Shown here piece after piece: positions 34,669 through 42,523 of a DNA stretch of 64,000 bases. Positions within the stretch are counted from its first letter, which is position 1. The number at the start of each line of letters is the position of its first letter. Source of the stretch: Arthrobacter sp. B1I2 (GTDB taxonomy: Bacteria > Actinomycetota > Actinomycetes > Actinomycetales > Micrococcaceae); contig NZ_JAUSYC010000001.1 in NCBI RefSeq assembly GCF_030816485.1, forward strand, positions 1,922,001 through 1,986,000, in the 5' to 3' direction. The notes beneath the pieces were generated by a model, which was given only the letters and a program-made list of their open reading frames with translations, searched no databases and was not told the DNA's origin. Made by a program: the position numbers and the translations under genes.

Positions 34669-36900
34669 CTACTTCAGGCCGGCGCCCGGCAGCAGTTCGG
34701 TGGCACCCAGGGCATCGGCGATGAACGCGTAGTCCCAGGCCCGTTCGCGCCACTGGACGTACCGGCCGGACGCGCCGCCGTGGCCGCCGTCCATCTCGAT
34801 CTTCATGACAATGGGCTGGGATCCCGTGGTCTTGTTCCGCAGTTCCTGCACCCACTTGGCCGGCTCAACGTACAGCACCCGGGTGTCGTTGAAGGACGTC
34901 ACGGCGGCGATCCTGGGATAGGCGACCTCCCGCACGTTTTCATAGGGGGAGTAGGACTTCATGTAGGCGTAGGCCTGGGGGTCCGTGATGGGGTTGCCCC
35001 ACTCCTCCCACTCCAGGGCGGACAGCGGCAGGTCCGGATCCAGGATGCTGGTGAGCGGGTCCACGAACGGCACCTGCGCCACGATGGCCGCGTACTTCTC
35101 CGGCGCCATATTGGCCACGGCGCCCATGAGGAGCCCGCCGGCCGAACCGCCCAGCGCCGCGATCCGGGCAGGGTCCACCCACCCCGAGTCCGCCAGCCAG
35201 TCGGTGGCGTCCACGAAGTCGGTGAAGGTGTTCTTCTTGGTGAGCTTCTTGCCGTCCTCGTACCAGTGCCGGCCCAGTTCACCGCCGCCGCGGATGTGGG
35301 CGATCACGAACACCACGCCGCGGTCCAGCAGCGACAGCCGCGCAATACCAAAGCCGGGATCCATGCTCATCTCGTACGAGCCGTACCCGTACACCAGGCC
35401 CGCCGCCGTCGAATCCTGCTTGACGGCCTTGTGCCGCAGGACCGACAGCGGGATGCGGGTGCCGTCGGCGGCGGTGGCCCATTCCCGGGTGGCCACGTAG
35501 TCGTTGCCGTCGTAGCCGCCCAGCACGGGGCTTTCCTTACGGAGCAGCAGCTCACCTGCGGGCCGTTCCGGGGTGGGCAGGACGAAATCGTAGATGCGCG
35601 ACGGCGTGAAGTAGGACGTGTAACCCAGCCGGATCACCGGGGCGTCGTAATCGGAGCCGCCCACGCCCGCGGTGTACAGCTCCTCGTCAAACTCCGGTTC
35701 CACGGGCGCCTGCTGGCCGGGCGTGCCCAGCCCTGCGAGCCCCATCACCTGGACGCGCTCGATGGTGTCCTTGCGGATGGAGACGATGAGGTGCGTGGCG
35801 GTGACGCCCGCGCCGTTGACCCGCACGTCATCGGAATGCCCGACGACGGTCTGCCACGTCTGCTCGGCCAGCGGCTTTTCCAGCTCGGCCGGGTCCGCCA
35901 GGGAGACCATGGAGTTGATGGCGCCGCGGTTGTGGGTGAGCAGGATGCGCTCTGTCTTGTGCCCGTCCGGGCCGTCAAGCAGGAAGGGCTCGGCTTCGTA
36001 CAGGACGCGTTCATCCCGGGAAATCACGGTGCTGACGGTGCCGGTGGGGTCGTCAAAGCGGAGCAGCCGGGTTTCGCTGTACTCCGAGCATCCGATGCCC
36101 AGCACCAGGTAGCGCCGCTCCGCGGAGAGTTCGAAGCCCAGCCACATGGCGGGGTCGTCCTCCTGGTAAACCACCGCATCATCGGCCACGGGCGTGCCCA
36201 GGACGTGTGATTTCACCTGGTACGGCCGCCAGGACTCGTCCACCACCGTGTAGAAGAGCCGGGTGCCGTCCGGGGAAAACGCCACGCCATAGAAGATGTT
36301 CTCAATGACATCCGGCAGCAGTTCGCCGGTGCGAAGGTCCTTAATCCGGAGGGTGAAACGTTCGTCGCCGGAGTTGTCCACGGCATAGGCGTACAGGGTG
36401 CCGTCAACTGTGACAGCTGTGCCGCCCACGGAAAAGAATGGCTTGCCTTCGGCTTCCACGTTGCCGTCCAGCAGGATCTCTTCGCCGGGAATTTGCACGC
36501 CGGCCTCCACCGCCGGCGGTGTCCAGTCGGCCACTTTGTCCCCGGTATCGGCAGCCCGCACCCGGCAGTGGATACCGTACTCCTTGCCCTCCGCCGAGCG
36601 GCTGAAGTACCACCAGCCGTCCTTGCGGTGCGGAACGGAAAGGTCGGTTTCCTGGGTGCGGCCCTTGATCTCCTGGAAGATGGCCTCGCGGAGGGGCTCC
36701 TGGTGCGCGGTGACGGCTTCCTGGTACGCGTTTTCGGCCCGGAGGTGCTCCACCACCTCCGGCGATTCCTTGTCCCGCAGCCATTCGTAGTTGTCCACGA
36801 ACGTCTCCCCGTGGTGGGTGCGCCCAGTGGGAACCTTCTTGGCAACCGGGGGCGCCGGGATTGCAGTGCCGGTGGAATCCTGCAGGGAAGTGGAGGTCAT
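34669..36900 (-). CDS. Oligopeptidase B (S9 prolyl-oligopeptidase family)
   Basis: A 743-residue cytosolic peptidase. The N-terminal half is the seven-bladed propeller (for example DNYEWLRDKESPEVVEHL and FSPDGTRLFYTVVDESWRPY), which restricts entry to short peptides. The C-terminal alpha/beta hydrolase domain has the nucleophile in GGSAGGLLMG (about 575) and the histidine in DGGHGGASGRY (about 708). Oligopeptidase B cleaves after basic residues. It ends 85 bases upstream of the DUF2945 start and is divergent from the gene at 37049. Confidence 0.92.
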   Translation of the reverse strand: MTSTSLQDSTGTAIPAPPVAKKVPTGRTHHGETFVDNYEWLRDKESPEVVEHLRAENAYQEAVTAHQEPLREAIFQEIKGRTQETDLSVPHRKDGWWYFSRSAEGKEYGIHCRVRAADTGDKVADWTPPAVEAGVQIPGEEILLDGNVEAEGKPFFSVGGTAVTVDGTLYAYAVDNSGDERFTLRIKDLRTGELLPDVIENIFYGVAFSPDGTRLFYTVVDESWRPYQVKSHVLGTPVADDAVVYQEDDPAMWLGFELSAERRYLVLGIGCSEYSETRLLRFDDPTGTVSTVISRDERVLYEAEPFLLDGPDGHKTERILLTHNRGAINSMVSLADPAELEKPLAEQTWQTVVGHSDDVRVNGAGVTATHLIVSIRKDTIERVQVMGLAGLGTPGQQAPVEPEFDEELYTAGVGGSDYDAPVIRLGYTSYFTPSRIYDFVLPTPERPAGELLLRKESPVLGGYDGNDYVATREWATAADGTRIPLSVLRHKAVKQDSTAAGLVYGYGSYEMSMDPGFGIARLSLLDRGVVFVIAHIRGGGELGRHWYEDGKKLTKKNTFTDFVDATDWLADSGWVDPARIAALGGSAGGLLMGAVANMAPEKYAAIVAQVPFVDPLTSILDPDLPLSALEWEEWGNPITDPQAYAYMKSYSPYENVREVAYPRIAAVTSFNDTRVLYVEPAKWVQELRNKTTGSQPIVMKIEMDGGHGGASGRYVQWRERAWDYAFIADALGATELLPGAGLK

Positions 36901-37048
36901 GGATTCAATATATAGACCACCCCGGACAAGTCAGCAGGCCGTTCGCTACCGGGGGAGAAAGGGCAACCGGAAAGGGGCGAAAGACTCTGGGACCCTGCCC
37001 GCGGTCCCCGCAGTCTGGATGGGCCAACTGGAAGGAAAAGGAGACGCC

Positions 37049-37615
37049 ATGACCCTCGAATCCGCCACCCCGGCTCCCCGGGCCAAAGCATGGCTGGCGG
37101 TTGCCCGCTGCATGGGAACGTCCTGCATCATGCTGGCCCGCAGGCAGGTGCGCTCTCCGAAGGAACATGTGGGCCGGGTGCTGCGTTTCGCTGACGGTAG
37201 CACGACGAGGGTCTACCGGGAGACCGCCGTCGACCGTCAACCCGGCGAGCCCTGCGTCCTTGTGGTGGCCTTCACGCTCCGCCTGGTCCGCGGCCGGGCG
37301 CACCGCCTTTTCGAGGCGGAGAGCCTGCTGAACACCCCGCTCTTCGTGGGGTTCCCCGGCTTTGTCTCCAAGCTCTGGTGTGCCCACGACACCTACGGCG
37401 CCTACCGGGGCCTGTACCAGTGGGACGGTGCCGAGCGGGCCCGCAGCTACGCCGCCGCCCTCTGGCGGGTCCTGGAACTGGTCAGCGTCCCCGGGTCCAT
37501 CAGCTACAAGGTGCTGCCCGGGCTGAGCCGGGACGACGTGCTCGCAAACCCCACCCTGATGCAGTCAACAGTCCAGCCCGACCACGCCTGGTGGCGGCTT
37601 CTCGGCCAGGCGTGA
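37049..37615 (+). CDS. Hypothetical protein, 188 aa, paired with a flavin monooxygenase
   Basis: No family recognised. The start at 37049 is supported by AAAAGGAGACG. The protein is basic and mixed alpha/beta in look, with a conserved-seeming core (CVLVVAFTLRLVRGRAHRLF, LLNTPLFVGFPGFVSKLW, DTYGAYRGLYQWDG) and several tryptophans, but no signal peptide or clear membrane helix. The FVSKLW...YRGLYQWDG run is reminiscent of small enzyme or ligand-binding domains handling a hydrophobic substrate; that is only an impression. The monooxygenase gene starts 13 bases later, so the two form an operon. Confidence 0.72.
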   Translation: MTLESATPAPRAKAWLAVARCMGTSCIMLARRQVRSPKEHVGRVLRFADGSTTRVYRETAVDRQPGEPCVLVVAFTLRLVRGRAHRLFEAESLLNTPLFVGFPGFVSKLWCAHDTYGAYRGLYQWDGAERARSYAAALWRVLELVSVPGSISYKVLPGLSRDDVLANPTLMQSTVQPDHAWWRLLGQA

Positions 37616-37628
37616 CGGCCGGGCCGGA

Positions 37629-39266
37629 ATGCCAGGCAGCCAACGCACGACGGCGGACACCGACCTTTTAGTGGTGGGCGCAGGTCCCGCCGGGCTCACC
37701 ACAGCCCTCCAGGCCCATGCGCACGGCGCCACGGTCCGGGTGGTGGACCGGCGCGAACACCGGGTACGGCCTTCCCGGGCGATGATGCTGCATGCCCGGG
37801 CGCTGGAAGGCCTCCGCCCGCTGGGCGTGACGGACGGGTTGCTGGAGCGCGCCGACACCACCCCCGAAGCCCGCATCCACCTGGGCCGGCGCGTCGTTGA
37901 AGCCCGGCTGGGCCACGCCAACCTCCCGGACACCGCCTTTCCGCACCTGACCCTGGTCCGGCAGGCCGACGTCGAGGACGTGCTCTGGCAGGAACTGCAG
38001 GCCAGGGGCGTGCCGGTGGACTGGGGGGTGGAGTTCCGCGGCCTCGGACCGGAACGCCGCGGGTGGGAAGGTTCGGCGCCAGGCTCCGCGATGGTGCACG
38101 CGGACCTTCATGCGGCCAGTGGCGCAGCCGGGCACCACGTCTCCCGGTTCCTGGCCGGCTGCGACGGGCAGTCCAGCACGGTCCGCGGCATCACCGGCGC
38201 ACAATGGCGCGGTGGTCCGTACCGGGTGGAAGCGGTCCTGGCAGACCTGGAGCTTGATGGCACCCTGGACCCCGGGCTGCTGCACGTAGCGGTGGGGAGC
38301 GCGGGGTTGGCGTTCCTCTTCGCGCTGGGCGAGGGTGCCACCTGGCGGATGCTGGCCACGCGGCCGGCACTGCCGCAACCCAACGCCGGCTTCGGCCAGC
38401 TGGGCCCGCCCGTTCCGCCGGAGGAGGTGGTGCGGCTCCTCAGGGAGTCGGGACTGGGCGCTGCTGTCCGGGATGTGCGCTGGTCGGCCCTGGTCCCGCT
38501 TCAACACCGCCTGGCCAGCACGTTCGAAAGCAATCCAGTCTTCCTCGCCGGCGACGCCGCGCATGCCCACTCCCCGGCCGGCGGCCAGGGCATGAACAAC
38601 GGGATCCTCGACGCCCTCAATCTCGGCTGGAAGCTTGGCTTCGCCTCGACGGCAGGCAGGCCGCTGCCGGAGCTGCTGGAATCCTACGGGCAGGAGCGGC
38701 GGCTCGCTGCCCGGCGGGTGCTGGCGCTGACGCACGTTATCTTCTTCGGCGAAGCCTCGCCGCATCCGGCTGCCCGCCTGGCCCGCAGCCTCCTGCCCGC
38801 GTTCGCGCCGGTCCTGCCGCTGCTGCTCCGCCGGCAATGGCTCACGTCAAGGGGGATCAGGCTGCTGGCCCAGCCGTTCGTGCACTACCGGAACAGTGCC
38901 ATTTCCCGTGACGGAGTGCCCCGGGCCAATGGGTGGCCCAGGCCCGGGGAGCGGCTGCCGGACGCATCGGTTACGGCCGATGGGCGTGCGGTCCGCCTTC
39001 ACGAACTGACCGCCGTGCCCGGCATCCACCTTTTGCTGGAGCGCGACGCCGGACCCGGCGCCTTGGGTGCAGTCCCAGCACTCCCGGCCCTGGACAACCG
39101 CGGTCCGCTGCTTCACGTCCACCGCCTCGACAGCCGCCCCGGCCGGGGCGTTGTTGCCGTCCGGCCGGATGGGTACATCGGTTTTCGTTGCGGGGAGGCG
39201 GACCCCGCACAGCTGCGCGACTGGCTGCGGCTGGTGGGTGCCGCCCCCGGATTGGACGTTGCCTGA
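37629..39266 (+). CDS. FAD-dependent aromatic-ring monooxygenase (PheA/TfdB class)
   Basis: A 545-residue class A flavoprotein monooxygenase. GAGPAGLTTALQAHAHG (about 17-33) is the FAD/GxGxxG fold, CDGQSSTVRGI the DG motif contacting FAD and NADPH, and FLAGDAAHAHSPAGGQGMNN (about 304-323) the GD motif. The C-terminal thioredoxin-like part is present (about 430-545). The family hydroxylates phenols or polyketide aromatic rings with NAD(P)H and O2; the substrate is not evident. Its stop lies inside the first unit of a 15-bp tandem repeat. Confidence 0.85.
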   Translation: MPGSQRTTADTDLLVVGAGPAGLTTALQAHAHGATVRVVDRREHRVRPSRAMMLHARALEGLRPLGVTDGLLERADTTPEARIHLGRRVVEARLGHANLPDTAFPHLTLVRQADVEDVLWQELQARGVPVDWGVEFRGLGPERRGWEGSAPGSAMVHADLHAASGAAGHHVSRFLAGCDGQSSTVRGITGAQWRGGPYRVEAVLADLELDGTLDPGLLHVAVGSAGLAFLFALGEGATWRMLATRPALPQPNAGFGQLGPPVPPEEVVRLLRESGLGAAVRDVRWSALVPLQHRLASTFESNPVFLAGDAAHAHSPAGGQGMNNGILDALNLGWKLGFASTAGRPLPELLESYGQERRLAARRVLALTHVIFFGEASPHPAARLARSLLPAFAPVLPLLLRRQWLTSRGIRLLAQPFVHYRNSAISRDGVPRANGWPRPGERLPDASVTADGRAVRLHELTAVPGIHLLLERDAGPGALGAVPALPALDNRGPLLHVHRLDSRPGRGVVAVRPDGYIGFRCGEADPAQLRDWLRLVGAAPGLDVA

Positions 39267-39335
39267 CTAAACCGCGCCTGACGAGACGATGCCTGACTCG
39301 ACGGCGCTCGACTAAACGGCGCCCGACCCACGGTG
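39261..39335 (+). repeat. Five tandem 15-bp repeats at the end of the monooxygenase gene
   Basis: Five consecutive 15-base units, GCCTGACTAAACCGC and four diverged forms, span 39261-39275, 39276-39290, 39291-39305, 39306-39320 and 39321-39335. Each keeps a GCCTGACTNNACGGC-like pattern. The first contains the monooxygenase stop codon, so variation in unit number would not change the protein. Confidence 0.8.
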
Positions 39336-39352
39336 CCCTCCCGCCGTCGTGA

Positions 39353-39410
39353 TGCTCTATCACTTGTGGCTCCTAACCAGGCCGCTTTAGGGACCATAAG
39401 TGATGGAGCA
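39353..39410. repeat. Gene-end palindrome, CCATCACTTTTGG type, copy 2
   Basis: Arms 39353-39376 and 39387-39410 match at 20 of 24 positions, and three of the four differences are G-T wobbles, so the RNA would pair at 23 of 24. The right arm reads TTAGGGACCATAAGTGATGG at its start, the same sequence as copy 1 at 17549 with few changes. It is separated from the monooxygenase stop by the 15-bp repeats. Confidence 0.85.
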
Positions 39411-39499
39411 ACGGGGAGGGGGAGGGTAGTTGCCGGAGGCCTGCAGGCGTATTCTGTTCAGTTCAAGGCACATCCGCCCAGCGTGAGAGGGGAAGTTCC

Positions 39500-39697
39500 A
39501 TGACCATCCCGCCAGTGCACGAACCCGAGCCGTTTCCGCCCGAACCCGGTCCGGAGCCCACATCACCGGATCCCACGCAGCCGCGCCCGCCCGGCCCGCC
39601 GTCTCCGAACCCGTTCCCCACGCCGGCGCCCCCGGGCCCGCTGCCGGTGCCCGATCCAGGTCCCGCACCGCTTCGCCCGGATCCCACCAGGGACTGA
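39500..39697 (+). CDS. Proline-rich microprotein, 65 aa
   Basis: A 65-residue protein, about 45 percent proline, built from PEP, PDP, PGP and PSP steps after MTIPPVHEPEPFPPEPG. It should form an extended polyproline-type chain. There is no signal peptide. AGGGGAAG lies five bases before the ATG, and a perfect 17-bp hairpin follows at 39721, so it looks like a genuine short transcription unit. No family recognised; low-complexity sequence makes homology hard to judge. Confidence 0.62.
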   Translation: MTIPPVHEPEPFPPEPGPEPTSPDPTQPRPPGPPSPNPFPTPAPPGPLPVPDPGPAPLRPDPTRD

Positions 39698-39720
39698 CCA
39701 CAACCCCGAATGAAGGACTT

Positions 39721-39769
39721 CGGAAGGGGCCTCCCGCACAGCAGTTCAGTGCGCGGGAGGCCCCTTCCG
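39721..39769 (+). terminator. Strong hairpin terminator after the Pro-rich gene
   Basis: CGGAAGGGGCCTCCCGC at 39721-39737 pairs perfectly over 17 bases with 39753-39769 across a 15-base loop. Confidence 0.85.
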
Positions 39770-39871
39770 CATGTTCCGGCCAGCGCAGGAATCCAGCGCG
39801 GGCAGAGGCAAAAAAACTTCCAAGAATCTGCGCTTGAACCCCTTGAAGACCTGCTTCTCCAGTGCTAAAAA

Positions 39872-39912
39872 ATCTGTATCAGCCAATACAGATCGGCTGA
39901 TGTGGGTATTGG
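39872..39912 (+). promoter_or_regulatory. Interleaved inverted repeats in the Hsp20 leader
   Basis: Three mutually exclusive helices share these 41 bases: ATCTGTAT (39872-39879) with ATACAGAT (39886-39893); ATCAGCC (39878-39884) with GGCTGAT (39895-39901); and CCAATAC (39883-39889) with GTATTGG (39906-39912). The ribosome site begins 14 bases further on. Could be an operator pair or an RNA thermometer; neither is proven. Confidence 0.5.
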
Positions 39913-39937
39913 AATATCTCTTACGAGGAGGGAAGCC

Positions 39938-40360
39938 ATGTTGATGCGTACCGATCCGTTCCGCGAGCTGGACAGGCTAACCCAGCAGGTCCTCGGAACG
40001 GCTGCACGGCCGGCGGCGATGCCGATGGATGCATGGCGTGAGGGCCAGGAATTCGTCGTGGCCTTCGATTTGCCCGGCGTCACGGCGGACTCGGTGGACC
40101 TGGATGTGGAACGGAACGTCCTCACGGTGCGGGCCGAACGCCCCGAACCTGCGGGCAAGGACACCGAGCTGATTGCCGCTGAGCGGCCGCGCGGCGTCTT
40201 CAGCCGCCAGCTGATCCTTGGCGACACACTGGATATGGAGAAGGTGAAGGCCAGCTACGATGCCGGTGTCCTGACGCTGCGGATCCCGGTCGCGGAAAAG
40301 GCCAAGCCGCGCAAGATCGAAATTGAGACGAAGGGGGCAAAGCAGGAAATCGCTGCCTAG
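39938..40360 (+). CDS. Hsp20/alpha-crystallin-family small heat-shock protein
   Basis: A 140-residue small heat-shock protein. A short N-terminal arm ([18 protein letters not shown]) leads into the alpha-crystallin domain: [20 protein letters not shown], then [31 protein letters not shown], and [20 protein letters not shown] as the last two strands. The C-terminal KPRKIEIE supplies the I-X-I motif used for oligomer assembly. It holds unfolding proteins without ATP. GAGGAGGGAAG precedes the ATG. The leader has interleaved repeats suggesting heat control. Length is normal. Confidence 0.92.
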   Translation: MLMRTDPFRELDRLTQQVLGTAARPAAMPMDAWREGQEFVVAFDLPGVTADSVDLDVERNVLTVRAERPEPAGKDTELIAAERPRGVFSRQLILGDTLDMEKVKASYDAGVLTLRIPVAEKAKPRKIEIETKGAKQEIAA

Positions 40361-40481
40361 GGTTTGACAGGATCGGGAGGCGGCCGCATCTGTTGACTGC
40401 CTTTTTGGGGCGAATCGCCATTCTGTGCACGCCACAGCGCCAGACAGCGCACCGGCAGCTTTGGCTCTAGCCTCCCGACAC

Positions 40482-40511
40482 GGTGGCCCCCGGCTTCGGC
40501 CGGGGGCCATC
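40482..40511. terminator. UUCG-capped hairpin between Hsp20 and nnrD
   Basis: GGCCCCCGGC at 40485-40494 and its complement at 40499-40508 enclose the extra-stable TTCG tetraloop; pairing extends to 40482/40511 with one G-T wobble. It lies between convergent stops. Confidence 0.8.
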
Positions 40512-40551
40512 CACGTGTCTGCACCGTAGCCGGGGCCAGGTTACCGAGTTG

Positions 40552-41508
40552 TCAGGTACCGAGTTCCAGCATCAGGGCGGGAAGTTCGTCGGCAAGTTCG
40601 CGGGCCAGGAATCCCAGCGGCCCCAGCCTGCTGGCCAACCGGTCCGCTGCTGCCGCATGCAGGTGCGTACCCCAGCAGGCTGCCTGGGCGCTGCTTGTTC
40701 CCCGCGCCCGGAGCCCGGCAATGGCGCCCGCCAGCACGTCCCCGCTGCCGGAGGTTCCCAGACCGCCGTACCCCGTGGTGATCTTCCAGAGTTCCGGCTC
40801 GTCCGGGTCCAGCCCGGGCGGCTGGGTTATCAGGCCTTGACAGCTGACCACCGCATCGAATCTGGCGGAGATTTCGGCCAGGTCTTTCTCGAGGTTGTCC
40901 ACGTCCCGGCCCAGCAGGATCCCCGCCTCCTTGGGATTCGGGGTGAGGATGAGCCGGCCGCGCCAGGGGTCCAGCTGGTCCTCCAGCGGCACCAGGGCGC
41001 CCAGAGCGTAGGCATCGAGTACGACGGCGGGTCCTCCCTTGCTGCCACCGTCACCGGCGGCGTCCCCGCCACCGTCGCCGCCGGCCTCGCGCTGGAGCAA
41101 CGCCTCCAGCAGTTCACCGGCAAGGTCGGGGTCATCGAGGCCGGGTCCCACCAGCAGGGTGTCCGTCCGGTCCAAGTAGGAGGAGATCCGGTCCAGCTCG
41201 GCCTTGACCGAGCCTTCGGCAGTCTCAGGCAGGCCGATGGCCCCGCATTCGGGCAGCGCCACCCCCAGATGTACGGCCACCGACTCGGCAACGGCCAGGG
41301 TCAGCTTCCCGGCGCCGGCGCGCAGGGCGGAGGCGCCGGCCAGCAGGGCGGCACCGGGGGTGGCCCGGGCTCCGCCTATCACCAGCACCGATCCGCGCGA
41401 ATATTTGTCCTCGCCCGGCGCCGGCAGCGGCCACTCCCGCAGGAGCGACGGTGTCACCAGGGTGGCGCCGGACGATTCACCGCGGCCGGACACTGGTGTC
41501 TCCCGCAT
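40552..41508 (-). CDS. nnrD: ADP-dependent NAD(P)H-hydrate dehydratase
   Basis: A 318-residue ribokinase-fold enzyme. SRGSVLVIGGARATPGAALL (about 36-55) is the opening strand-loop of the family, VVLDAYALGAL the central acidic segment, LTPNPKEAGILLGRD the substrate region, and TGYGGLGTSGSGDVLAGAIAGL the nucleotide and anion-hole motif with its catalytic aspartate. It repairs hydrated NADH or NADPH using ADP. It lacks the fused N-terminal epimerase (NnrE) domain seen in many bacteria. Its first 32 bases overlap the 3' end of the histidine phosphatase gene upstream. Confidence 0.9.
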   Translation of the reverse strand: MRETPVSGRGESSGATLVTPSLLREWPLPAPGEDKYSRGSVLVIGGARATPGAALLAGASALRAGAGKLTLAVAESVAVHLGVALPECGAIGLPETAEGSVKAELDRISSYLDRTDTLLVGPGLDDPDLAGELLEALLQREAGGDGGGDAAGDGGSKGGPAVVLDAYALGALVPLEDQLDPWRGRLILTPNPKEAGILLGRDVDNLEKDLAEISARFDAVVSCQGLITQPPGLDPDEPELWKITTGYGGLGTSGSGDVLAGAIAGLRARGTSSAQAACWGTHLHAAAADRLASRLGPLGFLARELADELPALMLELGT

Positions 41509-42268
41509 GCTCGGTGACGGTGACGCCCTGCTCCGCCAGGTGGTCCGCCACGTTGAAGCTCTCCAGCGTCCAGGGCCCCACGCCGGAGGGGCGGACGAAC
41601 CGGGTGACGGAGGCGTTGAGGATGGCCTCCGTGGCTGCGAGGTCCAGCAGTTCCTGCTCGCTGAGCCCCTCCAGTACATACCGGAACAGCATGATCACGG
41701 CATCGTGGCACACCAGCATCACCCGTTGGCCCGTGCCCAGACTGTTCAGCTCGTCCAGGACCGACCGCAGCCGCAGCGCCACATCCGCCCAGGATTCCCC
41801 TCCCGGCGGCCGGTAATACAGTTTGCCCAGCCAGTTCCGGCGCTCAGATTCCTCCGGGTAGCGGTTCTCCACGCCCAGCCTGGTAAGCCGGTCCAGGATG
41901 CCGAGTTCGCGGTCGCGCAGCCGCTCATCCGTGCGCACCTGCAGCGGCCAGCCGGCTGTTTCCACCGCAATCTCGGCCGTCTGGCGAGCGCGCGCGTAAG
42001 GGGAGGACACCACGGCGTCGGGGCGGAACTCCTCCGCCATTCGAGCCAACGCAATACCCAGCGCCTTGGCCTGGTCCCTTCCGGTTCCGGACAGGTCCAC
42101 GTCCGCATCGCGGGCGGGAACCTCGATGACCTCCACTCCGGCCTGGCGCGCCTCGGTGGCCGCAACGTTGCCTTCGCTCTCACCATGCCGGATCAGCAGC
42201 AGCTCCACGGCCCCCGCCTGCTGGACGGCCTCCGTCAGTCCGTCGTCGTTCGCTGAAGTGCCCTTCAA
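41477..42268 (-). CDS. Histidine phosphatase (phosphoglycerate-mutase-like) family protein
   Basis: About 263 residues. LLLIRHGESEGNVAATEARQ holds the RHG nucleophile, SSPYARARQTAEIAVET the second arginine, RDRELGILDRLTRLG the acid region, and VMLVCHDAVIMLFRY the second histidine. It removes phosphate from a sugar or nucleotide substrate not evident here. No ATG or GTG fits the N-terminus well; I chose the TTG at 42268, preceded by GAGGACGGGG, although a GTG 78 bases further in is possible. Its end overlaps the nnrD start by 32 bases. Confidence 0.82.
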   Translation of the reverse strand: MKGTSANDDGLTEAVQQAGAVELLLIRHGESEGNVAATEARQAGVEVIEVPARDADVDLSGTGRDQAKALGIALARMAEEFRPDAVVSSPYARARQTAEIAVETAGWPLQVRTDERLRDRELGILDRLTRLGVENRYPEESERRNWLGKLYYRPPGGESWADVALRLRSVLDELNSLGTGQRVMLVCHDAVIMLFRYVLEGLSEQELLDLAATEAILNASVTRFVRPSGVGPWTLESFNVADHLAEQGVTVTEHAGDTSVRPR

Positions 42269-42290
42269 AAAATCACCCCGTCCTCGCTGT

Positions 42291-42321
42291 GCCGAATTGC
42301 ATACCGAATACTCTGCCGAAT
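42291..42321 (-). promoter_or_regulatory. Three CCGAAT direct repeats 12 bases apart before the histidine phosphatase
   Basis: GCCGAAT at 42291, ACCGAAT at 42303 and GCCGAAT at 42315 are spaced exactly 12 bases apart, 23-53 bases upstream of the proposed TTG start. Possibly binding sites for a regulator; unproven. The remaining bases up to 42523 hold nothing I can name. Confidence 0.4.
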
Positions 42322-42523
42322 GCGGAAACACTACAGTCCGCGTACCCAGGGTGCGCCGGAAAATAACGGTCGACGGCGGCGGCGCAGAGTTGCGTGGCCG
42401 CCATCGACGCGCAAGTTCGCCCATGACGCGCGCGTTCCCTGCCGCTCCCGAAATGCAGGCCGCGCAAAGGAATATGCGCCGCGTCACCGGGCATGCGCGT
42501 CGCAACACGCTCGGCCGCCCTGT

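Noticed and set aside
34660..36210. A 516-residue open frame opposite oligopeptidase B
   Set aside because: Shadow of the S9 peptidase gene; no domain and biased composition.
39840..39937. Hsp20 leader considered as an HspR (HAIR) operator
   Set aside because: The CTTGAGT...ACTCAAG consensus is absent; the repeats present are of other sequence.
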